DNA of 14,343 nucleotides. Origin: Ignavibacteriales bacterium. Lineage in GTDB: Bacteria; Bacteroidota; Ignavibacteria; Ignavibacteriales; Melioribacteraceae. This document shows positions 1 to 7,008 of this stretch, one piece after another. Position 1 is the stretch's first letter, and each line of letters opens with the position of its first letter. Position numbers and translations under genes: made by a program. The notes under the pieces were generated by a model, which was not told the origin of the DNA, made no database searches, and saw only the letters and a program-made list of their open reading frames with translations. The stretch spans positions 1 to 14,343 of the forward strand of contig JAFGID010000083.1 in NCBI GenBank assembly GCA_016929735.1, given 5' to 3'.

Positions 1-1943
1 AAACCAATACCGGAACTACCTAGAAACTGTAATGCTGAATATGTCCTGTCACGGGTAAATGGAGCAGGGAAGTTACCTGTTTGGCCTACTGCAGCTCTTA
101 ATTTAAATGTTGAAATAATAGGTTTTAATTCAGCAGGATAAAACGATTCATCGGATACATTGTAAGCGATACCTACCTTAGGATAGAATACTAAATCAAC
201 ATTATCTCCAAATGTTGAATTTGCATCTACTCTAAATCCTAAATCGACAAATACTCTATCCCAGAAACCGATTTGGTCTGTTAGGTAGAATCCACCATTG
301 AAAAGTTCTTGGTTGCTTTCATCTGAAGTCTGAGTGGCAGTATTACCAATATCATCAGTACCAGGTATGTTAAATTGATCTCCAAACATGTATCCTTGTC
401 TATCTTCAACACGAAAACCTTGAGCTCCGAAAGTAATTGTTTGAGCCACTGGTCCCAGTTCAGGTAATTTATAACTCCCAGAATAACCCAATGTCCAAGT
501 TGCATAAGCTCGATCATAGCGTTCTAAATATCCATTTGGATTATACCAAAAATCACCTGCATGCTTAGGAATTAAATTCCTTTGTTCGTTTCGTCTATAG
601 TCAACGCCAAATGTAAATCTATTAATAAAATTTTCAAAAGGCTTATATTCAAAATTTGCAGCAAGGCGAAATCTATCAACATCATCAACAAGTTCTTGAG
701 CCATTGAATAATTTTCGAACATATTGCGCAATGTATTTAATGTATCTTCCCATGTTACATCAGAAGGGTCGGTATACCAAATCCAATCGTAAACTTCTGC
801 TAATGAATATGGAGCCATAATTGTATTATTGCTTTGAACGCCCCAATTCTTAGTTTTAACATAACTAGCAGACATATCCAAATTGGTCTTTTCTGAGAAT
901 AGCACCCTGAATCCTGAAGATAGACTATATTGTCTATTCATCGCATTATCATGAATAATAATCCCAAGATTTTCTAATATTTTACCATTAAAACTATAAG
1001 TAAAATCCTTAGAACCGCCCTGGACACCTAATGAGTAGCTTTGGAATCTACCAGCATGCATAACAAGTTGTTTTGTAACATCTTCCATAATAAATTTTTC
1101 TTCAGGCTTATCATAACCACTTGTAACATTGAAAGTCCATTTAGGTGGACCTGGAATACCTTTTTTAGTGAAGATTTGAATTACACCATTAGCAGCTTCG
1201 GAACCATAAATTGTTGAAGCGGCTCCTCCTTTAATTACTTCAATACGGTCAATTTCTCCAACAATTAGATCTGATAGTGCAGACATTTCATTACCGCCCA
1301 TGTCTACTCCTATTCTATAGGCAGAACTATTATCTACTCGAACTCCATCAACATAAATTACAGGTGTTGTCGAGGTGTTTGAACTTTTAACACCACGAGT
1401 TGTTATCCTACCAGAAGTTCCGGGTAAACCTGAAGAGTTGAAAGATTCAAGACCTGTGACTCTACCTTGTAAAAGCTGGTCAACAGATTCAACAGGTGCG
1501 TTTCGGATTTCTTCGGTATTAATTGTTTCGATAGTCGTGGTCAGCTTTCTTTTTTCAGTTGCAGTCCCCTGACCCGTAACAACAACTTCATCCATTTGGA
1601 CGGATGTTGGATCTAATGCAAAATCTTGTTGTGTGGTTGAATTTGTTCTCACAATGATTTCGTAGGTTTTTTTTGAGTAACCAACATATTGTGCTGTTAG
1701 AACATAAGTTCCGGGACTTATATTCTTAATTGTGAAATATCCATTTACGTCTGTTGAAGCTCCTGTGTTAAGTGCAGGAATAAAAACATTTGCTCCAATC
1801 AGTTCTTCACCTGTAACAGCATTTGTTACTCGTCCCTTAATTTCACCCTTATCTTGGGCAAACAGGGAATTGCTCAAAGTAATGAATGACATCAAACTCA
1901 GAAACAAGAAAAACTTTAGTTGCTTGTAAAAATGTCGTTTCAT
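1..1943 (-). CDS. TonB-dependent outer-membrane receptor, SusC/RagA-like (3' end outside window)
   Basis: The first 647 codons are present; the rest lies beyond the left edge. The start at 1943 is fixed by a strong Shine-Dalgarno (GGAGG, minus strand 1953-1949) 5 nt upstream. Residues 1-29 form a signal peptide ending SLFA|Q. About residues 33-115 form a carboxypeptidase-regulatory-like beta domain (GEIKGRVTNAVTGEELIGANV). A TonB-box-like segment, MDEVVVTG, follows. The plug domain comes next, with RGV..., TPVIYVDGVRVDN and IYGSEAANGVIQIF at 245-258, the family's hallmark. The remainder is beta-barrel; LKLRAAVGQTGN near the cut is typical of SusC-like barrels. The protein should sit in the outer membrane and import a bound ligand using TonB energy. 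Full members are about 1000 residues, so roughly a third is missing. The ligand cannot be told, and any SusD partner would lie to the left. Putative operators upstream suggest control by the neighbouring response regulator. The IYGSEAANG variant is also common in receptors without SusD, so I do not call it SusC proper. Confidence 0.93.
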   Translation of the reverse strand, partial: MKRHFYKQLKFFLFLSLMSFITLSNSLFAQDKGEIKGRVTNAVTGEELIGANVFIPALNTGASTDVNGYFTIKNISPGTYVLTAQYVGYSKKTYEIIVRTNSTTQQDFALDPTSVQMDEVVVTGQGTATEKRKLTTTIETINTEEIRNAPVESVDQLLQGRVTGLESFNSSGLPGTSGRITTRGVKSSNTSTTPVIYVDGVRVDNSSAYRIGVDMGGNEMSALSDLIVGEIDRIEVIKGGAASTIYGSEAANGVIQIFTKKGIPGPPKWTFNVTSGYDKPEEKFIMEDVTKQLVMHAGRFQSYSLGVQGGSKDFTYSFNGKILENLGIIIHDNAMNRQYSLSSGFRVLFSEKTNLDMSASYVKTKNWGVQSNNTIMAPYSLAEVYDWIWYTDPSDVTWEDTLNTLRNMFENYSMAQELVDDVDRFRLAANFEYKPFENFINRFTFGVDYRRNEQRNLIPKHAGDFWYNPNGYLERYDRAYATWTLGYSGSYKLPELGPVAQTITFGAQGFRVEDRQGYMFGDQFNIPGTDDIGNTATQTSDESNQELFNGGFYLTDQIGFWDRVFVDLGFRVDANSTFGDNVDLVFYPKVGIAYNVSDESFYPAELKPIISTFKLRAAVGQTGNFPAPFTRDRTYSALQFLGSSGIG

Positions 1944-2080
1944 ACTTACCTCCATTTTTAGTTAATGAAAATGATTAAGTTAGTTGTAAATATTTTTTTG
2001 TCTTGCTCCCTATTGGGGCTGAAAAAGAATTATTCTTGGTTGCAATTACGTTGAATTGAAAATAACATTCAATCGCATAG

Positions 2081-2100
2081 AAATGTAGTTTTTCAGTAGA
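2081..2100. promoter_or_regulatory. Degenerate third copy of the palindromic operator
   Basis: The right half-site ATGTAGTT is perfect (2093-2100). The left half AATCGCAT matches AACTACAT at 5 of 8 positions, with the same 4-nt spacer. Its centre is 41 bp from the perfect palindrome at 2122-2141, about four helical turns, so two dimers could bind on the same face. It lies 138 bp upstream of the receptor start. The left half alone would not be recognised, so this is a supporting call. Confidence 0.4.
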
Positions 2101-2121
2101 ATTTAAGTAATGTGATTGATT

Positions 2122-2141
2122 AACTACATCATGATGTAGTT
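2122..2141. promoter_or_regulatory. Perfect 20-bp palindromic operator upstream of the TonB receptor
   Basis: AACTACAT-CATG-ATGTAGTT is self-complementary over all 20 bases. The same half-sites and spacing recur at 2960-2979, upstream of the response regulator gene. The size and 4-nt centre fit sites bound by dimers of LuxR/NarL-type helix-turn-helix proteins, such as the 20-bp lux box or the N4-spaced ComA box. It lies 179 bp upstream of the receptor ATG. Binding by the adjacent regulator is inferred. Confidence 0.62.
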
Positions 2142-2241
2142 TATAATTAAAATGCAGGTTGGTGAATTGCTAAAATTTGATAAATGTATATTGCTTGCAA
2201 CTATGATTAAAAACAAGAATATATTGTGCTATGATTTAATA

Positions 2242-2883
2242 TTATGATATAATTCCATCTCGCATTGCCTTGGCAATTGCTTCGGATTGTGAATGTACGT
2301 GTAATTTTTTATAGATATTTCTAATATGATGTCGTACTGTGTCGAGGCATATAAACAACTGATTACCTATCTCAGAATAATTGTTCCCTTTTGATAAAAG
2401 TTCCAATACCTCTTTTTCACGTTCTGAAAGGTTGTAATTATCTGTGTGAACGTTTGTACTATATTTTTTTTTAAATAAATCTATTACTTTTCTCGCAATA
2501 TGAGAACTCATTGGTGAACCCCCTTGGTAAGCTTCGGCTATTGATTCCAATAATTTTGAGGGGGATGTTTTTTTCACTAAATAACCTGAAGCACCAGAGC
2601 ATAGCGCATCAAAGATAATATCGTTATCTTCATAGATTGTTAAAACAAGAATATTAGCGTCGGGATAAATCTCTTTAATTTTTTTTGTGCCTTCGATACC
2701 ATTCATGCCGGGCAATCCAATATCCATAAGAATAATATCAAATTTAATCTTCTTTATGTCCTGCAATAGAGTCTCACAATCAGAAAAAGTACCTACGCAA
2801 GAGAAATCAGGTGTGCCAGAAATTAATGTACATAATCCTTCTCTAATTGGTGCGTTATCCTCGACAATTATTACTTTTATCAT
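2242..2883 (-). CDS. Two-component response regulator, NarL/FixJ family (REC + LuxR-type HTH)
   Basis: This is a 213-residue DNA-binding regulator and the probable partner of the kinase encoded just upstream. The receiver domain (1-120) has the acidic pair E8/D9, phospho-acceptor D54 in ILMDIGLPGMNG, T82 and K104. The C-terminal LuxR-type helix-turn-helix (about 150-213) reads LSEREKEVLELLSKG...EIGNQLFICLDTVRHHIRNIYKKL. I start it at 2883 (MIKVIIVEDN) because a strong GGAGGG (2896-2891) lies 7 nt upstream and the receiver fold begins at once. An upstream in-frame ATG at 2934 would add 17 residues without homology and bury that ribosome site. A TATAAT box at 2917-2912 and a palindromic operator at 2960-2979 suggest its own promoter and autoregulation. 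Likely targets are itself and the TonB receptor. Confidence 0.95.
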   Translation of the reverse strand: MIKVIIVEDNAPIREGLCTLISGTPDFSCVGTFSDCETLLQDIKKIKFDIILMDIGLPGMNGIEGTKKIKEIYPDANILVLTIYEDNDIIFDALCSGASGYLVKKTSPSKLLESIAEAYQGGSPMSSHIARKVIDLFKKKYSTNVHTDNYNLSEREKEVLELLSKGNNYSEIGNQLFICLDTVRHHIRNIYKKLHVHSQSEAIAKAMRDGIIS

Positions 2884-2911
2884 AATTTTTCCCTCCGACA
2901 TTAAGATTTCT

Positions 2912-2942
2912 ATTATAAAGAATCTCGATAACAATTTTGCAA
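2912..2942 (-). promoter_or_regulatory. Candidate promoter of the response regulator gene
   Basis: On the minus strand a perfect TATAAT (2917-2912) lies 29 nt before the regulator's start codon, with TTGCAA (2942-2937) as a poor -35 at a long 19-nt spacing. A start site near 2905 would give a leader of about 22 nt that contains the GGAGGG. The palindromic operator would then centre near -64, where activators of the class I type commonly bind. This is inferred from spacing alone, and TATAAT is not rare in DNA this AT-rich. Confidence 0.35.
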
Positions 2943-2959
2943 AAACAAATTAAAATTTC

Positions 2960-2979
2960 AACTACATATTTATGTAGTT
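2960..2979. promoter_or_regulatory. Palindromic operator upstream of the response regulator, overlapping the kinase stop codon
   Basis: AACTACAT-ATTT-ATGTAGTT has the same half-sites and 4-nt spacing as 2122-2141. The kinase's last codons (Thr-Thr-stop, stop at 2972-2970) are written within it. It lies 77 nt upstream of the regulator start. Seven T's follow on the plus strand, so it also looks like a plus-strand terminator. No plus-strand gene precedes it, and the copy at 2122 lacks the T-tract, so operator is the better reading. Confidence 0.6.
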
Positions 2980-5900
2980 TTTTTCTTTTTAAAAATGTTG
3001 TTATATATTTTTTTTAAGTTATAAATATTAGATATTTTTCCCATAAACTCTATTGAAGTCCCTTTATTTTTGTTCGAAAAGTAATTTAATCTTCCACCAA
3101 TTGCCTTTGCGCGCATTTGCATGTTCTTTAATCCATGACCAAATAAATTATTCTTGCTTTCAATTCCTATTCCATTATCTGTAATTTTTACTTTTAATAT
3201 TCTTCTTATTAAATTTATATCAATTTCAATTTTTGAGCAACTGCTATGTTTTATGCTGTTGTTTAATGCTTCGCGAAGTATCAAGTATAAATTCTGTTTG
3301 AAATCCATTTTAAGTTTAATATTCTTAATTGCTTCTAAATTTCTAATTATTATTGATATCCCAAGATGTGCGAACAATTCTGAATAAGAGGTTTTTAGCC
3401 GAACAAGTAATTCATATAATGAATCACGTTCAGGATTAATTACCCAAACAATATCGCTCATTTCATCGGTGAGATGTCTGGCTTTCTCGCTGATATTTTT
3501 TACTTGCTGGGCAGTATTCTCTGAAAACTTCAATATTTCCATTGCAGATATTTCACTCCAAATTGAAATCTCGGTTAATCCTGCACCAATGTTATCGTGT
3601 AGATCTGCTGATAATTTAGATTTTATAGATTTTATCTGTTTAATCTGATTATAACGGATGTAAAATATATACAAAGTTGTTGTAATTAAAAATATTATAC
3701 CTAATGTTATAAACCACCAAGTTTTCCAAAATGGAGGTAAAATAATTATATCAACTGAAGCACATTGCTCATTCCATATACCATCATTATTAGAATTTTT
3801 AACTTTAAATTTGTATTTACCAGATGGTATATTTGAATAGGATGCAATTCGATTAAGTGAATTTGTATAATTCCATTTTTTCTCGAATGGTTCAAGAATG
3901 TATGCATAATTATTTTCATTAGGATTTATATAATCTAATGCTGAAAATTTAAAGCTAAAATAATTCTCATCATAATTCAATCTAATTGAATTTACTTCTT
4001 CTTTTATTGGAACATCAAAAATGTTAATTTCTGTAATTTCTATTGGAGGTATATAAGAATTTGTTTTTAAACTATCTGGATAAAAATAATTTAGTCCATT
4101 TATCCCACCAAAATACAACTCACCTATTTTATTTTTATAATACGCGCCACCGCTAAATTCCAAACTCTGGAGACCATCAGTTAAATCATAATTTCTTAAT
4201 TGACCAGTGAATTCATTATACATATAAATCCCATTATCTGTACTCAACCAAAGATTTTTATTGTTATCCTCAAGAATACCATATATTGATTGGCTCGCAA
4301 ATTCTTTGTCAACTATTATATGTGTAAAAATTTCAGATTTCTTATCAAATTTATTTAACCCTCCTCCAAAAGTACCTATCCACAAATTATTACTTTCATC
4401 CTCATGTATTGAAAGAATTCTGTCATCCGAAATTGTTAAAGAGCTGCTTACATCATGTTGGTATCTTTTAAATTTTCTTGTAATTCTGTTAAATTTATTT
4501 AATCCACCTCCAAATGTTCCAATCCATAATATACCTTCTTTATCTTCATAAATTTTATAAACCCTATTATCGCTTAGGCTATTTGAATCATTAGGATTGT
4601 GTTGATAATTTTTGAATTTTATCGAATTATGTTTATCGTATGTTGAATCTGTGTGGAAATAATTTAACCCTCCACCAAAAGTTCCAACCCATACAACTGA
4701 ATTATTATCAATATAAATATTTTGTATTTGATTATTGGAAATGCTATGTTTTTCTAACGGGTTATTCGTGAAGTGATAGAATTTATTTGTTCTATGTGAA
4801 TATTTATTTAAACCATTGTTGTAAGTCCCAATCCAAATATCCTTATTTTGAGCGAATGCAACAGAACGAATATGGTTATCATTCAAACTATAATTGTCAT
4901 TTGGATTATATGTGAAAGATATACAATCACCATTTTTAATATTATATTTTGTTAAACCTCCACGAAAAGTGCCTATCCAAATATCTTCATCGTTTACCGA
5001 ATTTATTGCCCAAATAATATTATCTTTTATACAAGAATTTTTATTGTTCAACAAATTAAATTTTTTATTGGTTTTCTGAAGAATATCTATCCCTTCTCCT
5101 AAATGAGTGCCAACCCAAATGGAATTTGCTTTATCAACAAGTAAAGATATTATTTCGTTACTTGAAATGGAATTATCATTTTCTATTTTTTTAAATCTTG
5201 TAAATTTTTCTGTTTTAAAATCAAATCTGTTTAAACCTCCTCCGAAAGTTCCAATCCATAAAAATTCTTCATCCTCATCTATAGCCATAATTGAGTTATC
5301 ACTTATACTATTTGAGTTAGATGGTTCATAAAAATATTTTTTGAATTTAGCTTGTTTGGGTTTTAAATATTTTTCAGAAAAAGATAATTTATTAAGTCCA
5401 GATGAATATGTTCCAAACCACATGGATTTGAATTTGTCCTCATATATAGTAATAACATAATTTTCAGAAATAGAATTCATTGAATTTTTATCGAATTTAT
5501 ATTGGTCGAAATGAATTTTATATTTTATCAATGGTTGATTGGACCAGTTAGGAACGATGTCAAAAACAACTCGATTAACACCGCTACCGATTGTTGCTAT
5601 CCATATTTCTCCATTCGAATCAATAAAAATATTTGAAATATTATTGGAACTTAAGGATGTCGAATCACTTTTGATAGAATAAAAATGTTCAATAAAACCA
5701 GTTTTTTTATTGACCATATATACGCCATTCTGCCAAGTCCCAACCCATAATAATCCATATTTATCTTCTGCTAAAGTAGTAATGGTGTTTGGATTATTTC
5801 TTGAAAAAACTATTGGAAAATTTTTTTGAAATTTATCCTCATATTCAAAATCTGTCTTGGGGTATAAAAAATATTTTTTAAAATTACCGGTTTCTCTTTC

Positions 5901-6245
5901 GAATTTATTCAAAATTCCTTTAGCGGTCCCAACCCAGATGTATCCTTCCTTATCTTCGAATAAACCTGTGATTCCATCGTCTGAAATTGAATTAGAATCC
6001 GAAAGATCATAATTGTAAATTTTAAATGTATGTCCATCAAATCTATTTAATCCATTGATTGTGCCAAACCAAAGAAATCCTTTTTTATCCTGAATGATTG
6101 TTTTAATAGTACTTTGAGATAAACCATCTTTTATTGTGAAATGCCTAGTAGTATAATTATTATATTTATTTTGAGAATATATTGAAACACATAAAATCAA
6201 TAAATGAAAATAAATAAAAATTCTATTAATATTTCTAAAAATCAT
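2970..6245 (-). CDS. Sensor histidine kinase with periplasmic Reg_prop beta-propeller
   Basis: This 1091-residue membrane sensor phosphorylates a response regulator, presumably the one encoded 86 nt downstream. Residues 1-24 form a signal peptide (SIYS|Q). About 30-740 carry some 14 Reg_prop blades, each with a W-[IVF]-G-T core; four are nearly identical WxGTFGGGLN units. Fourteen blades would make two seven-bladed propellers. A Y_Y_Y domain (about 760-835) leads to one transmembrane helix (about 843-863). The HisKA_3-type dimerisation helix has H883 in SADLHDNIGAGL as the likely phosphorylation site. The HATPase has an N-box (REALNNSIKHS, 991-1001), DNGIGI (1023-1028) and GHGLKNM (1036-1042). 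The layout resembles hybrid two-component systems of polysaccharide utilisation, but here the regulator is a separate LuxR-type protein. No Shine-Dalgarno precedes the ATG. The Asn/Lys/Ile-rich protein is notably AT-rich at the DNA level. Confidence 0.95.
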   Translation of the reverse strand: MIFRNINRIFIYFHLLILCVSIYSQNKYNNYTTRHFTIKDGLSQSTIKTIIQDKKGFLWFGTINGLNRFDGHTFKIYNYDLSDSNSISDDGITGLFEDKEGYIWVGTAKGILNKFERETGNFKKYFLYPKTDFEYEDKFQKNFPIVFSRNNPNTITTLAEDKYGLLWVGTWQNGVYMVNKKTGFIEHFYSIKSDSTSLSSNNISNIFIDSNGEIWIATIGSGVNRVVFDIVPNWSNQPLIKYKIHFDQYKFDKNSMNSISENYVITIYEDKFKSMWFGTYSSGLNKLSFSEKYLKPKQAKFKKYFYEPSNSNSISDNSIMAIDEDEEFLWIGTFGGGLNRFDFKTEKFTRFKKIENDNSISSNEIISLLVDKANSIWVGTHLGEGIDILQKTNKKFNLLNNKNSCIKDNIIWAINSVNDEDIWIGTFRGGLTKYNIKNGDCISFTYNPNDNYSLNDNHIRSVAFAQNKDIWIGTYNNGLNKYSHRTNKFYHFTNNPLEKHSISNNQIQNIYIDNNSVVWVGTFGGGLNYFHTDSTYDKHNSIKFKNYQHNPNDSNSLSDNRVYKIYEDKEGILWIGTFGGGLNKFNRITRKFKRYQHDVSSSLTISDDRILSIHEDESNNLWIGTFGGGLNKFDKKSEIFTHIIVDKEFASQSIYGILEDNNKNLWLSTDNGIYMYNEFTGQLRNYDLTDGLQSLEFSGGAYYKNKIGELYFGGINGLNYFYPDSLKTNSYIPPIEITEINIFDVPIKEEVNSIRLNYDENYFSFKFSALDYINPNENNYAYILEPFEKKWNYTNSLNRIASYSNIPSGKYKFKVKNSNNDGIWNEQCASVDIIILPPFWKTWWFITLGIIFLITTTLYIFYIRYNQIKQIKSIKSKLSADLHDNIGAGLTEISIWSEISAMEILKFSENTAQQVKNISEKARHLTDEMSDIVWVINPERDSLYELLVRLKTSYSELFAHLGISIIIRNLEAIKNIKLKMDFKQNLYLILREALNNSIKHSSCSKIEIDINLIRRILKVKITDNGIGIESKNNLFGHGLKNMQMRAKAIGGRLNYFSNKNKGTSIEFMGKISNIYNLKKIYNNIFKKKKTT

Positions 6246-6345
6246 ATAAAGTTAAGACGATTTGATATTTAATTTGTTGTTATTTTTATTGAAATTATTT
6301 TTTTTTATCTTGCATTCAAAATTATAATTAATTTTAATTTGTATT
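6246..6345. promoter_or_regulatory. Divergent intergenic region between kinase and plsY operon
   Basis: This 100-bp, extremely AT-rich gap separates the divergent kinase and plsY-like genes and must hold both promoters. TATCTTG at 6306-6312 resembles the Bacteroidota -7 element TAnnTTTG but lacks one T and has no TTG at the right distance, so I do not assign it. Neither flanking gene has a clear Shine-Dalgarno. The AACTACAT operator is absent, so the kinase gene itself does not appear to belong to that regulon. Confidence 0.5.
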
Positions 6346-7008
6346 ATGAATTACCTTATCTCAGCATTACTTGGATTTACATTTGGTTCTTTGCCCACAG
6401 CATATTTAATTACCAAAAAGGTAAAAGGAATAGACATAACTAAAGAAGGGTCAAAAAATGTCGGGGCATTTAACACTTATGATGTTACTAAATCAAAATT
6501 CTTAGGTATATTAGTCTTTCTTATTGACTTTACCAAGGGTTTTCTTGCAGTTCTAATTATAGTATTATTATTTCCAAATGAAACAATCTTACCGATGTTA
6601 TCTTTACTTTTTGCAGTATTAAGTCATTGTTTTAATATTTGGATTAGGTTCAAAGGTGGGAGAGGATTGGCAACTACTGCTGGAGGATTAGTTATTCTAT
6701 CAATTCCTGTTTTATCCCTGTGGCTGATTTTATGGGTAATAACTTATGCATATAAAAAAAATATAACTTTTAGTAATTTTGTAACAACGATTTTAGTTGG
6801 TGGACTTTGTGTTTTCAATAGGGAATTACTTCTTCGTTGGAGTGAAAAATTTCAACTAATAAAGAATCATTTACCCGAACAGGTTTTGTTTTTTACTGGT
6901 TTTTATATTCTTTTATGTATAATTATTTTGATAAAGCATATCTCACCAATGAAAGTATGGATATTAAATAATAATAAAATTAGGAATAAAAATTATGAAA
7001 GATTATAA
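6346..7008 (+). CDS. plsY: PlsY-like glycerol-3-phosphate acyltransferase
   Basis: This 220-residue polytopic inner-membrane protein is of the PlsY family, which transfers the acyl group from acyl-phosphate to glycerol-3-phosphate, the first step of phospholipid synthesis. Visible are GSLPTAYLI (14-22), GIDITKEGSKNVGAFN (28-43, family form GSGNxGxxN), DFTKG (61-65), H94..N97 and the glycine-rich FKGGRGLATTAGG loop (102-114). Hydrophobic segments lie near 3-22, 52-76, 83-100, 114-136, 142-158 and 178-197. The C-terminal HxxNIxRLxxGxE motif usual in PlsY is not recognisable; the protein ends LIKHISPMKVW plus a charged tail. SKN replaces SGN in the first motif. It may be a divergent paralogue rather than the main enzyme. 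It is the first gene of a tightly packed operon, and its 3' end overlaps the protease gene by 14 bp. Confidence 0.82.
   Translation: MNYLISALLGFTFGSLPTAYLITKKVKGIDITKEGSKNVGAFNTYDVTKSKFLGILVFLIDFTKGFLAVLIIVLLFPNETILPMLSLLFAVLSHCFNIWIRFKGGRGLATTAGGLVILSIPVLSLWLILWVITYAYKKNITFSNFVTTILVGGLCVFNRELLLRWSEKFQLIKNHLPEQVLFFTGFYILLCIIILIKHISPMKVWILNNNKIRNKNYERL

Larger units (their letters stand above)
1944..2241 (-). promoter_or_regulatory. Leader and promoter region of the TonB receptor
   Basis: This 298-bp gap between the response regulator stop and the receptor start has no credible gene. Reading towards the receptor, it holds a perfect 20-bp palindrome (2122-2141), a degenerate copy (2081-2100), a small inverted repeat AAGAAT-T-ATTCTT (2025-2037), a short GC-rich inverted repeat around 2006-2020 and the Shine-Dalgarno. 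I could not pick a -10/-35 pair with confidence. No convincing terminator follows the response regulator gene, so partial read-through into the receptor is possible. Confidence 0.55.

Noticed and set aside
2006..2037. Small inverted repeats in the receptor leader (AAGAAT/ATTCTT and CCC-TATT-GGGG)
   Set aside because: The stems are 3-6 bp, one with a single-base loop. Neither has a suitable T-tract or matches a riboswitch I know.
2201..2236. Direct repeat CTATGATT 28 bp apart after the response regulator stop
   Set aside because: Short, AT-rich and found only twice; it can arise by chance.
2884..2934. Upstream in-frame ATG codons (2934 and an ATG within the ribosome site) for the response regulator
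   Set aside because: They add residues without family similarity, and the strong GGAGGG is placed for the ATG at 2883.
4261..5331. Plus-strand open frames across the kinase gene with repeated PPPKVPIH peptides
   Set aside because: They are antisense reflections of the repeated WxGTFGGGLN blades of the kinase.
6306..6312. Bacteroidota-like -7 element (TATCTTG) before plsY
   Set aside because: It is one T short of TAnnTTTG and no TTG lies at the usual distance.
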